This document shows, piece by piece, positions 8,758 to 18,249 of a stretch of 64,000 nucleotides of DNA. The notes beneath the pieces are model-generated. The model searched no databases. It was given only the letters and a program-made list of their open reading frames with translations, and was not told the DNA's origin. Where the stretch lies: positions 248,001 to 312,000 of the forward strand of contig NZ_KK211217.1 in assembly GCF_000621165.1 (NCBI RefSeq), read 5' to 3'. Within the stretch, counting starts at the first letter, position 1. Each line of letters opens with the position of its first letter. Both the position numbers and the translations under genes were made by a program. The stretch comes from Enterovibrio calviensis DSM 14347 (GTDB taxonomy: Bacteria > Pseudomonadota > Gammaproteobacteria > Enterobacterales > Vibrionaceae).

Positions 8758-9924
8758 ATGAAGATAGCGGTAGCAGGAACAGGCTACGTCGGATTATCTA
8801 ATGCCATGCTGCTTGCGCAGAATAATCAGGTGGTTGCGGTTGATATCTTGCCCGAAAAGGTTGAGATGCTTAACAACGGTATCTCAACTATCACAGACAA
8901 AGATATTGAGCACTTTCTTGCGCACAAAGAGCTGAAGTTCTATGCCACGTTAGACGGTGACGAAGCCTATGCGTGGGCTGATGTGGTGTTTATCGCGACG
9001 CCGACAGATTATGACCCCCACACTGATTTCTTTGATACGTCCTCGGTAGAGGCGGTGATTGCGAATGTCATACGCCTCAACCAAGACGCGATTATTGTGA
9101 TCAAATCTACCGTTCCTGTTGGTTTTACTGAATCGGCAAGGCTGACCTATCAAACAGATAAATTGATATTTTCGCCTGAGTTTTTGCGCGAAGGTAAAGC
9201 ACTTCAGGACAACCTCAACCCATCTCGTATTATTGTCGGTGCTCAGGACGATAACGCCAAAATGATTGCTGACCTGCTTTTAGAGGGCGCGGAGAAAAAA
9301 GAAGTACCCGTGCTCTTCATTCATTCCACAGAAGCCGAGGCGGTGAAGCTGTTTTCAAATACGTATCTTGCTATGAGGGTCGCGTACTTTAATGAGTTGG
9401 ATTCTTATGCCGAGGCGCTTGGTTTGGAGTCCCGTGAAATCATAGAAGGGGTGTGTTTGGACCCAAGAATTGGTCACCATTACAATAACCCTTCGTTTGG
9501 TTATGGTGGATATTGCCTCCCGAAAGATACCAAGCAATTGCTTGCGAACTATCAAGCCGTTCCCAATAACATTATTGGTGCCATTGTGGATGCAAATCGG
9601 ACTCGAAAAGATTTCATCGCCAATGCGATATTGGACAAAAAACCTCGTGTCGTTGGCATTTTTCGACTCATCATGAAATCGGGCTCTGATAACTTTCGTG
9701 CATCGTCTATTTTGGGTGTGATGAAGCGTATTAAAGCGAAGGGGATTGAGGTCGTGATTTATGAGCCAGTATATGAGGGGAAAACCCTGTTCAACTCGGA
9801 AGTGATGACTGACCTCGATTTGTTTAAGCAATGCGCTGATGTCATTGTATCAAACCGTATGGATGACACCTTGCTGGATGTCGAAGACAAAGTGTATACG
9901 AGGGATTTGTTTAGGGCTGATTGA
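8758..9924 (+). CDS. ugd: UDP-glucose 6-dehydrogenase
   Basis: Oxidises UDP-glucose twice with NAD to give UDP-glucuronate for capsule, exopolysaccharide or lipid A modification. 388 aa, the usual length. The N-terminal Rossmann motif is GTGYVG at residues 7-12; the nucleotide-sugar binding helix contains Lys197 and Asn201 ([14 protein letters not shown]); the catalytic Cys253 lies in [11 protein letters not shown]. Near galU (its substrate supplier), wecA and galE it forms a loose envelope-sugar cluster, although each gene seems to be transcribed on its own. The ATG follows GGGGTGAATGA. Confidence 0.95.
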   Translation: MKIAVAGTGYVGLSNAMLLAQNNQVVAVDILPEKVEMLNNGISTITDKDIEHFLAHKELKFYATLDGDEAYAWADVVFIATPTDYDPHTDFFDTSSVEAVIANVIRLNQDAIIVIKSTVPVGFTESARLTYQTDKLIFSPEFLREGKALQDNLNPSRIIVGAQDDNAKMIADLLLEGAEKKEVPVLFIHSTEAEAVKLFSNTYLAMRVAYFNELDSYAEALGLESREIIEGVCLDPRIGHHYNNPSFGYGGYCLPKDTKQLLANYQAVPNNIIGAIVDANRTRKDFIANAILDKKPRVVGIFRLIMKSGSDNFRASSILGVMKRIKAKGIEVVIYEPVYEGKTLFNSEVMTDLDLFKQCADVIVSNRMDDTLLDVEDKVYTRDLFRAD

Positions 9925-9996
9925 CTCAGCAGACGTGATTTTAGCTGCGTTATTTTGCTGCTTTATGAGGAGGGCTGAAACAATACAGTAGAAGCA

Positions 9997-10024
9997 ATCC
10001 GAGAGAGAATATCCGAGAGAGAAT
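9997..10024. repeat. Two tandem copies of a 14-bp unit
   Basis: ATCCGAGAGAGAAT occurs twice head to tail between convergent ugd and folD. The unit is twice seven bases, like the other heptamer-based repeats in this window. Confidence 0.9.
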
Positions 10025-10026
10025 AA

Positions 10027-10054
10027 AAGAAGCGAGGCTTTCTCCTCACTTCTT
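10027..10054 (-). terminator. Terminator of folD
   Basis: An 11-bp stem with one mismatch (10027-10037 with 10044-10054). On the minus strand it is followed by TTTATT, so it suits folD; ugd may use it too. Confidence 0.65.
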
Positions 10055-10082
10055 CATCATTTCTATGGTTATCTATCAGCGC

Positions 10083-10937
10083 TTACGAATGAAACTGCTC
10101 GCAGGCAAGTAGCGTGTTTTCAATCAGTGTCGCCACAGTCATTGGTCCTACACCACCTGGCACAGGGGTAATGTGGCTGGCATGTTCTCTTGCAACGTCA
10201 TATTCCACGTCACCGACCAGTTTGCCATTTTCTAAACGGTTGATACCGACATCGATCACCACAGCACCGGGTTTGATCCAATCTCCAGGAATGAAGTTAG
10301 GCTTACCGACAGCAACAACAACTAGGTCGGCTTGGCGAATGTGGCCTTCAAGATCTTTGGTGAAGCGATGGCAAGTGGTCGTGGTGCATCCTGCTAGTAG
10401 GAGTTCCATGGTCATTGGGCGGCCGACAATATTTGACGCGCCAACCACGACGGCGTGCATGCCGCGAAGCGGAATGTTGTAGCGATCAAGCAGTGTAATA
10501 ATGCCTTTCGGCGTGCATGAGCGAAGTTTTGGCATGCGCTGGCACAAACGACCGACGTTGTAAGGGTGGAATCCATCAACGTCTTTTTCTGGGTGAATAC
10601 GTTCTAGAACGTTGGTTGCGTCCATTTGCGCTGGAAGTGGTAGTTGAACCAATATGCCGTCGATTTCCGAGTCGGCATTCAGCGTATCAATCAAGGCCAA
10701 TAAATCAGCTTCGCTGGTGGTTGAAGGCAGATCGTAGGATTTCGAAACAAACCCCACTTCTTCACAAACACGACGCTTGCTTCCGACATAAACTTGCGAG
10801 GCGGCATCATCGCCCACAAGGACAACCGCTAAACCTGGCGCTCTTAGGCCAGCAGCTTTCCGCGCTTCAACGCGTGCTGCAACTTCTTGTCGAACGGTTT
10901 GAGAGATGATTTTTCCATCAATAATTTGGGCGGCCAT
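10083..10937 (-). CDS. folD: Methylenetetrahydrofolate dehydrogenase / cyclohydrolase
   Basis: Bifunctional cytosolic enzyme of one-carbon metabolism: NADP-dependent oxidation of 5,10-methylene-THF, then hydrolysis to 10-formyl-THF. 284 aa, like E. coli FolD (288). Active-site Tyr50 and Lys54 lie in [37 protein letters not shown] and [10 protein letters not shown] are all present. In E. coli folD neighbours the argU tRNA gene; here the same tRNA-Arg(UCU) is 3.2 kb away, so the linkage is conserved but interrupted by the protease, transporter and small membrane protein genes. Confidence 0.96.
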   Translation of the reverse strand: MAAQIIDGKIISQTVRQEVAARVEARKAAGLRAPGLAVVLVGDDAASQVYVGSKRRVCEEVGFVSKSYDLPSTTSEADLLALIDTLNADSEIDGILVQLPLPAQMDATNVLERIHPEKDVDGFHPYNVGRLCQRMPKLRSCTPKGIITLLDRYNIPLRGMHAVVVGASNIVGRPMTMELLLAGCTTTTCHRFTKDLEGHIRQADLVVVAVGKPNFIPGDWIKPGAVVIDVGINRLENGKLVGDVEYDVAREHASHITPVPGGVGPMTVATLIENTLLACEQFHS

Positions 10938-11071
10938 GATTTTCCTTTGGCAAAGATACGGTCTGCAAAAAAGAGTGGGTATTTTGACAAAAAAACGGCG
11001 TAATGGCTATAGCGCAAACGTTTGCGCGATGATTGCTTTGTTTGTCCCGTACCAGAAGCTTTCTGAGTTGG

Positions 11072-11800
11072 CTAAAAAGACGCATTTTCACTCTCTGAAG
11101 GGTCTTTTAGGTTTGCGGTCAGTACACCGCTCGATTCACCATAGTAAGACTCAACGGCTTTCTCTATCCAAGGTTTTACATGCAGCGTGGAAACAAACAC
11201 GGACGTCCTTTCGTTGCCTAGTTTGGTGCCGTCAAGTAGCTTAAATCCCGGTCCTGAAATACCCGAGATAATCCCTACGAGTTCGCCTTTATCGTTGAAT
11301 ACGCCACCACCACTCATTCCCGATTGCACGGGCGCGTCGGTAATACTGGCGGGGCACTTAGCAAACAAAGCACTGTCGACGAAGTTCACATCTATATAGT
11401 ACTTGCCCTGACCAATAAGCACTTTGCCGGTAAGTCCCATTCCGATAGTGGTTGTGGCTTCGTCGGTACCTATCGTGCCAAGTGAGGAGAGGTTTTTTCC
11501 ATCGTTATTTTCTTTGATGATGGCGACGTCGCAGTCAGGGTGGTAGGCGACAACAGAACTGTAGTCCAGTTTAGCAACATGTTTGGCGGTGAGGCTGAGT
11601 TCAGGGGTTATGGGAACACTGGAACCGTGGCCACCCAATACAAAGGGAATACCTATAGGTAGATAGTTTACGGCAGGTGCATTAGTTTCGTCGTGATAAG
11701 TATCTTCTGCATACTCGAGAGGGCCATTTATCAAAAAACACCCCTGTAGCAGTGACAATGAACACAATGACATGAAAACAGTGAGTAATCTGTTAAACAT
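11072..11800 (-). CDS. Trypsin-like serine protease, lipoprotein
   Basis: 242-aa predicted lipoprotein (signal MFNRLLTVFMSLCSLSLLQG, lipobox LQGC, lipidated Cys21) with a small trypsin-type fold. The triad can be placed at His74 (LTAKHVAK), Asp91 (CDVAII) and Ser163 (SGMSGGGVF); the Ser motif is like HtrA-type GNSGG rather than GDSGG. No PDZ domain follows, so it is not DegP/DegS. A lipid-anchored envelope protease of unknown substrate is inferred. It is a single gene between folD and an MFS transporter gene and looks like an accessory insertion in the folD-tRNA interval. Confidence 0.78.
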   Translation of the reverse strand: MFNRLLTVFMSLCSLSLLQGCFLINGPLEYAEDTYHDETNAPAVNYLPIGIPFVLGGHGSSVPITPELSLTAKHVAKLDYSSVVAYHPDCDVAIIKENNDGKNLSSLGTIGTDEATTTIGMGLTGKVLIGQGKYYIDVNFVDSALFAKCPASITDAPVQSGMSGGGVFNDKGELVGIISGISGPGFKLLDGTKLGNERTSVFVSTLHVKPWIEKAVESYYGESSGVLTANLKDPSESENASF

Positions 11801-12122
11801 TCGAACCTTCCTGCTTTGATAGTAATCATCTTATTTATGAGACTATCACTTCAGGTGTGGAAAGTTAACGCGGCGGCAACAAAACTTTAACGAGTGTCAC
11901 TCGATCACGATACATAGTGTGTTGTTGTTTGATGTTTTATAATTTGTTTACGTTTACGGGAATGGTGATTTCAACGCCTGTCATGCGCTAAAAATGCGAG
12001 TCAAAAATGACTATATTGAAATGAAAAAGAGTGTGGTCCGCTTTTGTTAGCGCATAGAATTTGTTCGAAACAACGGCAGTAATATAGAGCGGTGTGGAAT
12101 TGGGGGAGAGGTAAAGCGATAA

Positions 12123-12195
12123 GTTTGCCAGCGTTTAACTGGCAAACCACATTGGTAACTTTCAGCTAGTACCCGTGTTGTTATTTAACGGGTAC
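12123..12195 (-). terminator. Two hairpins downstream of the MFS gene
   Basis: Perfect 8-bp stem GTACCCGT/ACGGGTAC (12169-12176 with 12188-12195) and perfect 9-bp stem GTTTGCCAG/CTGGCAAAC (12123-12131 with 12139-12147), both after the end of the minus-strand transporter gene. U-runs are weak, so termination is uncertain. In the rest of the gap, 11801-12122, I see nothing I can name. Confidence 0.4.
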
Positions 12196-12204
12196 TCGAG
12201 GAAT

Positions 12205-13392
12205 TTAGATATCGACAGAAACAGCGTCGTCGACACCGTTTGCACCACGAGTGCGGTTGCGTTTGGTGGAAACAAGCATGTAAATCAGTGTCGCAGCGAA
12301 ACAGATAACAAAGTAGAACATCAAGCCATGATTCGCGCTCATGGCTTTGCCAGCAATCACTGGGCCAATGACGGAACCTACGCTGTAGCTCAGCAGCATT
12401 AATTCAGCCGCAGCCACAATTTTTGATTCACAAACTTTGCGACATGCCAACGTAATCGCAACTGGGTAGAGTGCGAACGCCGCAGCGCCAAGTAGGAACA
12501 GGCCTGCCATTAACCCCGCATCAACCGTCGCAATTTCAATCATTGCGATAGATAGCAAACCGACGAAGCAGAACATGGCCATAAGCAGTGCTTTTTCGAC
12601 GCGTGAGTTTAACCAGCTCACCAAAGGCTGCACAGCCATACCACCTAGGATAACAACCGCCATTAGCATGCCGACTTGGTTGTGGCTGTATTGACGCTCA
12701 AGATCCAATGGCAACAAACCGTAAATAGAGCCCAAGATCAAACCTGACACGATACAACCGATGTAAGCAGCAGACGGCAGGTTGCGCATCTCTCTGAAGT
12801 TGATGCTTGAATGCTCGGTAACACGCGGCTGGCCTTTTTTGTACACCAGCGGCGGCAGCATCGCGGCAGAAAACAGACCCGCAACCACGATTAGGGGCAT
12901 CGCGCCTTCAGTACCAAAAAATCCAATGCCAAGCTGTCCAAGTGCAGAGCCACCGTAAAGCGACGCCATGTATAAGCCAAGACGTTTTGCTCGTGCTTTT
13001 TCTGTGTCTGCCATCAGTAGCCATGATTCGATCACCACGAACACACCCGCAACGGCAACACCCGCAACGAAACGCGACGCCAGCCACATGCTTGGTGAAG
13101 CAACTAGAGCCATGGTCGCAACGGTCAACACGATCGCGATCAAAAAGCCAACCAACGCGGTGCGGTGGCCAATCTTTCCTACAATACGCGCACTGATCAA
13201 CGCACCGCCCAATAGACCTGCGTAAAACACGCTTGCAAGCCATGAGGCAAGACTGACCGACATGCCTCGTGCTTCCAACGCAAGTGGAATAAGGCTCATC
13301 AGGAATCCTGATGCAACGGCAAATAGGCTTAGGCTAATAACAGGCACGAGTGGGCTGTTGCCATCAGTCCGAATGTCTAGGGTCTGTTGCAA
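12205..13392 (-). CDS. YcaD-type MFS transporter
   Basis: 395-aa inner-membrane transporter with about 12 membrane segments. The layout and blocks such as SRFVAGVAVAGVFVVIESWL, SGLILGSIYGLLPL and GAAAFALYPVAITLAC match the E. coli YcaD/YfkF branch of the major facilitator superfamily, whose substrates are not established. The reading begins at a TTG (13392) because no ATG lies before the first membrane segment; AGAG about 11 bp upstream is a possible ribosome binding site. The C-terminal tail is charged and cytoplasmic. Confidence 0.82.
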   Translation of the reverse strand: MQQTLDIRTDGNSPLVPVISLSLFAVASGFLMSLIPLALEARGMSVSLASWLASVFYAGLLGGALISARIVGKIGHRTALVGFLIAIVLTVATMALVASPSMWLASRFVAGVAVAGVFVVIESWLLMADTEKARAKRLGLYMASLYGGSALGQLGIGFFGTEGAMPLIVVAGLFSAAMLPPLVYKKGQPRVTEHSSINFREMRNLPSAAYIGCIVSGLILGSIYGLLPLDLERQYSHNQVGMLMAVVILGGMAVQPLVSWLNSRVEKALLMAMFCFVGLLSIAMIEIATVDAGLMAGLFLLGAAAFALYPVAITLACRKVCESKIVAAAELMLLSYSVGSVIGPVIAGKAMSANHGLMFYFVICFAATLIYMLVSTKRNRTRGANGVDDAVSVDI

Positions 13393-13423
13393 TGCTTTTT
13401 TCTCTAACGTAATGACAGAAAGT

Positions 13424-13452
13424 AAAAAAACCTGCTCAGAATGAGCAGGTTT
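13424..13452 (-). terminator. Terminator of the small membrane protein gene
   Basis: On the minus strand, AAACCTGCTCA/TGAGCAGGTTT is an 11-bp stem followed by seven Ts. It ends transcription from 13871 before the MFS gene. Confidence 0.85.
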
Positions 13453-13562
13453 GTATGGATTTCGTCGTGATTATTATTTCGCCAGCGATAAACGTAAAGT
13501 GAGATAAATTGCTAGTGACGAGCAAATTTTCTTATTGAGGTGTTTATGCAAAATCCTGCATT

Positions 13563-13871
13563 TTATTCGCCTTGAGAGGGCGATTTTTGGGGTTTTCTAC
13601 GTGTGCTTTCCCACTTTTTATGCACGCCACGTCGTAACGCTGAAAAAGTGGATTCCACTTTATCTAAACCAACCAAAATAAAGAGGACAAATCCGCACAG
13701 TAAAAGGGCTTGTCGGCCATAATCAAATGCGATGATCATGCCTAAACCAGCCATGAGCCAAACGACGGCAGCAGAGGTTACACCTTGCACTTGACCGTCT
13801 CGCGCCATCATGACGCCAGCACCAAGAAAGACGACCAAAACCCAAGTGAGTCGATAATGAAATGATTTCAT
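13563..13871 (-). CDS. Small membrane protein of unknown function
   Basis: 102-aa protein from the ATG at 13871 (a TTG at 13901 would add ten residues). It has three hydrophobic segments (RLTWVLVVFLGAGVMMA, SAAVVWLMAGLGMIIAF, ALLLCGFVLFILVGLD), then a basic tail (RRGVHKKWESTRRKPQK) likely to face the cytoplasm. No family recognised. It has its own terminator. Confidence 0.6.
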   Translation of the reverse strand: MKSFHYRLTWVLVVFLGAGVMMARDGQVQGVTSAAVVWLMAGLGMIIAFDYGRQALLLCGFVLFILVGLDKVESTFSALRRGVHKKWESTRRKPQKSPSQGE

Positions 13872-13922
13872 CGTAAAGGGGGAAAGTTTTATCGAGATCA
13901 AAGGCCAGTTTTTGATGTTTGC

Positions 13923-13961
13923 TTGATGTCTATATTGATGTCTATATTGATGTCTGTATTG
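13923..13961. repeat. 12-bp tandem repeat
   Basis: Three copies of TTGATGTCTATA (the third with one change), then the beginning of a fourth, just upstream of the small membrane protein gene and 85 bp before the tRNA promoter. Confidence 0.9.
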
Positions 13962-14046
13962 ATCAATAGCTAACGTTGCTAGAGAGCAAATGATGATAAC
14001 TATGCTTGTTTCTTAGGCATTTGACACCAAAGCGTGAGGAAAAGCG

Positions 14047-14074
14047 TTGACGCAGTGACTATGACCCTTATAAT
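14047..14074 (+). promoter_or_regulatory. Sigma-70 promoter of tRNA-Arg
   Basis: TTGACG (14047-14052), 16-bp spacer, TATAAT (14069-14074), then a GC-rich discriminator (CCGGCC). The GC-rich discriminator is typical of stringently controlled stable-RNA promoters. Confidence 0.85.
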
Positions 14075-14109
14075 CCGGCCTTGCATTCACACTCTCGTGT
14101 GGATCGTGT

Positions 14110-14186
14110 GCGCCCTTAGCTCAGCTGGATAGAGCAACGACCTTCTAAGTCGTGGGTCACAGGTTCGAATCCTGTAGGGCGCGCCA
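14110..14186 (+). tRNA. argU: tRNA-Arg(UCU)
   Basis: 77 nt with encoded CCA. The acceptor stem GCGCCCT/AGGGCGC, D-loop AGCTCAGCTGGATAGAGC, anticodon stem ACGAC/GTCGT with loop CTTCTAA (anticodon TCT) and T-arm GGTTCGAATCC are all present. It reads AGA codons and is nearly identical to E. coli argU, which also lies near folD. No duplicated 3' end (att-like copy) is seen in the window, so no integrated element is inferred. Confidence 0.97.
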
Positions 14187-14219
14187 TTCTCTTCCTGCTT
14201 TGCTTTTTTCTGCTCTACT

Positions 14220-14240
14220 CAGTTATCAGTTATCAGTATT
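14220..14240. repeat. Heptamer tandem repeat CAGTTAT/CAGTATT
   Basis: CAGTTAT, CAGTTAT, CAGTATT head to tail, 33 bp after the tRNA gene. The CAGTATT unit is the one repeated at 23710. Confidence 0.85.
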
Positions 14241-14369
14241 TCGTTTTACTTATCTTCTAGTGTTCATCGCGCGAGTTTACATTCGTCGATAAAACCTCCA
14301 ATTTTAGTTTTTCATCGCACGTGTTACGGGTATTAAATGCACTCAGCGTGAATCTTCTTTGATTTACCC

Positions 14370-14397
14370 CTTGAAATCCATTTTCTCGCCCCAATCT
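14370..14397 (+). promoter_or_regulatory. Sigma-32-like promoter upstream of tig
   Basis: CTTGAA (14370-14375), 13-bp spacer, CCCCAATCT (14389-14397), against the heat-shock consensus CTTGAA-N13/14-CCCCATnTA. It lies 240 bp before the tig start. A separate TATAAT at 14452-14457 may be a vegetative -10, though no good -35 pairs with it. The rest of the 14187-14638 gap holds the leader of tig. Confidence 0.6.
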
Positions 14398-14638
14398 CAC
14401 AGAAACACGACGATGGACCTAGCCTGTCTCGACTCGACAGGGCGGTGCGGCTATAATGGCGCGTCTTAAAAATCACGCCTCATATTTTGGGGTTATTTGA
14501 TACGGGCGTTTTATCGCTTTGTATCCAGATTCACAGGCGCTATGGCGAATGAATCGCTGTAGCACGAAAGGATGCTACCGGCAGAAGCCGGGCAACATCA
14601 CTCAGCAAACCTGAGTAAGTTTTGAGGTTAAATATACA

Positions 14639-15940
14639 ATGCAAGTTACCGTTGAAACCACAGAAGGCCTGCAGCGCCACCTGACTATCACTGTTCCAGC
14701 AGCAAACATCGAAGATGCAGTGACTGCTGAACTACGCAACATTGCTAAAAATCGTCGTTTCGATGGTTTCCGCAAAGGTAAAGTGCCTTTGAAAATGGTT
14801 TCTCGTATGTACGGCTCAGCAGTACGTAACGACGTGATGGGTGAAGTGATGCAGCGTCATTTCATCGAAGCTATTATCAAAGAAAAAATCAACCCAGCGG
14901 GCGCACCAACTTTCACTCCAGTAGATACTGAAGAAGGCAAAGATTTGGTATTTAAAGCTTCTTTCGAAGTTTACCCAGAAATCGCGCTGAAAGATCTGGA
15001 CAAAGTTGAAGTGGTTAAGCCACAAACTGACGTTAACGAAGATGACGTTGCTGAAATGATCGAGACCCTACGTAAGCAACAAGCTTCTTGGGCAGACGTT
15101 GAAGCAGCTGCACAAGCTGACAGCCGCGTAACTATCGACTTCATCGGTTCTATCGACGGTGAAGAGTTCGAAGGCGGTAAAGCAGAAGGCTTTGCGCTAG
15201 TTATGGGTCAAAACCGTATGATCCCAGGTTTTGAAGACGGCATCGTTGGTAAGAACGCTGGCGAAGAATTCACTATCGAAGTGAGCTTCCCAGAAGACTA
15301 CCACGCTGAAAACCTGAAAGGTAAAGCAGCGAAGTTTGAAATCAAACTACACAAAGTTGAAGCGCAAGAGCTGCCAGAACTGACGGAAGAGTTCGTTGCA
15401 CGTTTCGGCGTTGAAGACGGTAGCGTTGACGGCCTGAAAGCAGAAGTTCGTAAAAACATGGAACGCGAACTGAAGCAAGCTGTTAAAAACCGCATCAAAG
15501 AGCAAGTGATCGACGGTCTTGTTGAAAACAACGACATCGACGTTCCAGCTTCGCTGATCGATCAAGAAATCAACGTACTGCGTCAACAAGCAGTTCAACG
15601 TTTCGGTGGCAACGCTGAAAACGCACCAGAACTACCACGTGAGCTGTTCGAAGAACAAGCTAAGCGTCGCGTTGTTGTTGGTCTACTTCTTGGTGAAGTA
15701 ATCAAAGCAGAAGAGCTGAAAGCAGACGAAGATCGTGTGAAAGCAATGATCGAAGAAATGGCTTCAGCTTACGAAGACCCATCAGAAGTGGTTTCTTACT
15801 ACGCGAAAGATCAGCGTCTAATGGAGAACATGCGTAATGTTGCTCTTGAAGAACAAGCTATCGACGCATTGCTAGCTAAAGCACAAGTTTCTGAAAAAGC
15901 ACAAAGCTTCTCTGAGCTAATGAACCCAGTTCAAGCATAA
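14639..15940 (+). CDS. tig: Trigger factor, ribosome-associated chaperone
   Basis: Binds the ribosome at protein L23 and shields nascent chains; it also has peptidyl-prolyl isomerase activity. 433 aa, the usual size. The ribosome-docking signature GFRKGKVP is at residues 43-50, followed by an FKBP-type isomerase domain (about 150-245, with [16 protein letters not shown]) and an alpha-helical C-terminal domain forming the chaperone arms. It opens the tig-clpP-clpX-lon-hupB-ppiD block, in the same order as in E. coli. A hairpin terminator separates it from clpP, so both genes may be made singly as well as together. Confidence 0.97.
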   Translation: MQVTVETTEGLQRHLTITVPAANIEDAVTAELRNIAKNRRFDGFRKGKVPLKMVSRMYGSAVRNDVMGEVMQRHFIEAIIKEKINPAGAPTFTPVDTEEGKDLVFKASFEVYPEIALKDLDKVEVVKPQTDVNEDDVAEMIETLRKQQASWADVEAAAQADSRVTIDFIGSIDGEEFEGGKAEGFALVMGQNRMIPGFEDGIVGKNAGEEFTIEVSFPEDYHAENLKGKAAKFEIKLHKVEAQELPELTEEFVARFGVEDGSVDGLKAEVRKNMERELKQAVKNRIKEQVIDGLVENNDIDVPASLIDQEINVLRQQAVQRFGGNAENAPELPRELFEEQAKRRVVVGLLLGEVIKAEELKADEDRVKAMIEEMASAYEDPSEVVSYYAKDQRLMENMRNVALEEQAIDALLAKAQVSEKAQSFSELMNPVQA

Positions 15941-15993
15941 GTGCTAGAATTGTTGAGTGGACATTTGACTTAGAATTCACTCTTCTGATAACA

Positions 15994-16030
15994 ATGGTCC
16001 GAATGAAGTATATTCATCCGGGCCATTTAT
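15994..16030 (+). terminator. Terminator/attenuator between tig and clpP
   Basis: 14-bp stem with one mismatch (15994-16007 with 16013-16026), a 5-nt loop and then a T-rich tract. A possible promoter TTGACT-N16-GATAAC (15965-15992) lies just before it, so some clpP transcripts may begin with this hairpin. Confidence 0.7.
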
Positions 16031-16047
16031 TTTAGGGAAATAACACT

Positions 16048-16671
16048 ATGAGCTTTCAAGAAAAAAACGGAATGCCTTCTATCATGGATGCGTTAGTGCC
16101 AATGGTGGTGGAACAAACCTCCCGCGGTGAACGTTCTTACGACATCTATTCCCGCTTGCTGAAAGAGCGAGTGATCTTTTTGACCGGTCAGGTTGAAGAT
16201 CACATGGCGAATCTGGTTGTTGCGCAGTTGCTGTTTCTCGAGTCAGAAAACCCAGAAAAAGATATCTTTCTATACATTAACTCTCCAGGTGGCTCTGTCA
16301 CTGCAGGTATGTCTATTTATGACACGATGCAGTACATTAAACCTGACGTGAGCACAGTATGTATGGGTCAAGCCTGTTCAATGGGCGCGTTTTTGCTTGC
16401 TGGTGGCGCGAAAGACAAGCGTTTCTGTCTTCCGAACTCACGTGTGATGATCCACCAACCGCTAGGCGGCTTCCAAGGCCAAGCGTCGGATATTCAAATC
16501 CATGCGCAAGAAATTTTGACCATCAAGAACAAGCTAAACACCTTGCTTGCAGAGCATACTGGTCAGCCGCTGGAAGTGATTGAACGTGATACCGATCGTG
16601 ACAACTTCATGGCCGCGCAAGATGCGAAAGACTATGGCTTGGTTGATGCGATATTAAATAAGCGCGATTAA
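16048..16671 (+). CDS. clpP: ATP-dependent Clp protease, proteolytic subunit
   Basis: Forms the double-heptamer barrel that degrades proteins delivered by ClpX or ClpA in the cytoplasm. 207 aa, like E. coli ClpP including a short propeptide. The catalytic triad is Ser111 (GQACSMGAF), His136 ([10 protein letters not shown]) and Asp185 (DTDRDN). An AGGG ribosome binding site precedes the ATG. clpX follows after 138 bp, the usual pairing. Confidence 0.98.
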   Translation: MSFQEKNGMPSIMDALVPMVVEQTSRGERSYDIYSRLLKERVIFLTGQVEDHMANLVVAQLLFLESENPEKDIFLYINSPGGSVTAGMSIYDTMQYIKPDVSTVCMGQACSMGAFLLAGGAKDKRFCLPNSRVMIHQPLGGFQGQASDIQIHAQEILTIKNKLNTLLAEHTGQPLEVIERDTDRDNFMAAQDAKDYGLVDAILNKRD

Positions 16672-16809
16672 TTTTTTAGTTCTGAGATAGTTAGGGGATT
16701 TTCCCCTTACTATTTTGGAATTGAGTCTTGCGGCTGTCGGAAATTTCCTCCGAGTTGTTATAGACTCAGATCATGGCAAACATGGGCGAAAGCCTAAAGA
16801 GGTTAGCGA

Positions 16810-18090
16810 ATGACAGACAAGCGAAAAGACGGTGGCAGCGGCAAACTGCTGTACTGCTCTTTCTGCGGCAAAAGCCAGCATGAAGTGCGCAAGTTAATTG
16901 CTGGACCTTCTGTTTATATCTGCGATGAGTGTGTTGACCTATGTAACGACATCATTCGTGAAGAAATAAAAGAGGTCATGCCGAAGCGCGACAGCAACGA
17001 GCTTCCGACACCACAGGAAATCCGATCTCACCTTGATGATTACGTCATCGGTCAAGACAGAGCGAAGAAAGTGCTCTCTGTGGCGGTATATAACCACTAC
17101 AAGCGTCTGAGAAACGGTGATACGACTGCAGAAGGCGTTGAGCTTGGCAAGAGTAACATCTTGTTGATCGGTCCAACGGGTAGCGGTAAGACCTTGCTTG
17201 CAGAAACGCTGGCGCGTTTTCTAGATGTACCGTTCACAATGGCAGATGCAACCACGTTAACCGAAGCCGGTTATGTGGGTGAAGATGTTGAGAACATTAT
17301 CCAGAAACTGCTTCAGAAATGTGATTATGACGTCGCCAAAGCAGAGCGCGGAATCGTTTATATCGATGAAATCGATAAGATCTCTCGCAAGTCTGATAAC
17401 CCTTCAATTACACGTGATGTGTCAGGCGAAGGTGTTCAGCAGGCGCTGTTGAAATTGGTTGAAGGCACTATTGCTTCTGTTCCACCACAAGGTGGCCGCA
17501 AGCACCCACAACAAGAATTCCTGCAGGTTGATACCTCTAAGATTCTGTTTATCTGTGGCGGTGCGTTTGCTGGTCTCGACAAAGTGGTCGATCAACGTGT
17601 AGCAAAAGGCAGCGGCATTGGTTTTGGTGCGGAAGTCCGTTCTAAAGACCAAAAAGCGACACTTAGCGATTTGTTCAGCAAAGTTGAACCAGAAGATCTG
17701 GTGAAATATGGTCTGATCCCTGAGTTCATTGGTCGTTTGCCTGTGACGGCAACGCTGACTGAACTGGATCAAGATGCGCTGGTACAAATTCTGCGCGAGC
17801 CGAAGAACGCACTGACGAAACAGTATGCTGCGTTACTGGAGCTTGACGGCGTTGAACTTGAATTCCGCGATGACGCGTTAACGGCGATTGCTCAAAAGGC
17901 AATGGATCGTAAAACAGGTGCTCGTGGCTTGCGTTCAATCGTTGAAGCGGTATTGCTAGACACTATGTACGATTTGCCATCGAGCAAAGATGTATCCAAA
18001 GTGGTTATCGACGAGTCGGTTATCAAAGGTGAATCAGAACCTTTGCTAATTTACGAAGCGGCTGAAAATCAAGCGGCTGGTGCGGAATAA
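16810..18090 (+). CDS. clpX: Clp protease ATP-binding subunit ClpX
   Basis: AAA+ unfoldase that recognises tagged substrates and feeds them to ClpP. 426 aa. The N-terminal zinc-binding domain has Cys16, Cys19, Cys38 and Cys41; Walker A GPTGSGKT is at 121-128; Walker B is VYIDEIDK; the IGF loop that docks onto ClpP is seen as GIGFGAEV. The clpP-clpX gap contains an imperfect stem-loop (TGAGTCT at 16722 with AGACTCA at 16762) but no clear terminator. A strong terminator follows clpX. Confidence 0.98.
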   Translation: MTDKRKDGGSGKLLYCSFCGKSQHEVRKLIAGPSVYICDECVDLCNDIIREEIKEVMPKRDSNELPTPQEIRSHLDDYVIGQDRAKKVLSVAVYNHYKRLRNGDTTAEGVELGKSNILLIGPTGSGKTLLAETLARFLDVPFTMADATTLTEAGYVGEDVENIIQKLLQKCDYDVAKAERGIVYIDEIDKISRKSDNPSITRDVSGEGVQQALLKLVEGTIASVPPQGGRKHPQQEFLQVDTSKILFICGGAFAGLDKVVDQRVAKGSGIGFGAEVRSKDQKATLSDLFSKVEPEDLVKYGLIPEFIGRLPVTATLTELDQDALVQILREPKNALTKQYAALLELDGVELEFRDDALTAIAQKAMDRKTGARGLRSIVEAVLLDTMYDLPSSKDVSKVVIDESVIKGESEPLLIYEAAENQAAGAE

Positions 18091-18140
18091 CGCGCACTTG
18101 ACGTACGGTTAAATTGCGTATTTAACCAACAAATTATAAA

Positions 18141-18168
18141 AAAAAAGGGAGCGTTCGCTCCCTTTTTT
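18141..18168 (+). terminator. Terminator of clpX
   Basis: A-run, GGGAGCG/CGCTCCC stem with a TT loop, and a T-run of six. Confidence 0.9.
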
Positions 18169-18187
18169 ACATTCTGCTTGGTATGCC

Positions 18188-18216
18188 GTTGAATCCTGAC
18201 AAACTATCCCCATATA
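18188..18216 (+). promoter_or_regulatory. Sigma-32 promoter of lon
   Basis: GTTGAA (18188-18193), 14-bp spacer, CCCCATATA (18208-18216). The -10 matches the heat-shock consensus CCCCATnTA at every fixed position. It lies 33 bp before the lon start, agreeing with heat control of lon in E. coli. Confidence 0.85.
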
Positions 18217-18249
18217 CTCATTAGTATCTAAAACGGAAGAGAGAAAAAT

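Noticed and set aside
8758-9924. Part of a large capsule or O-antigen cluster around galU, wecA, galE and ugd
   Set aside because: No other glycosyltransferase, flippase or polymerase genes are here. The four genes have separate promoters or terminators, so only a loose neighbourhood is claimed.
14110-14186. tRNA-Arg as an integration site for a mobile element
   Set aside because: No repeat of the tRNA 3' end, integrase gene or atypical block is present downstream; the next gene is core tig.
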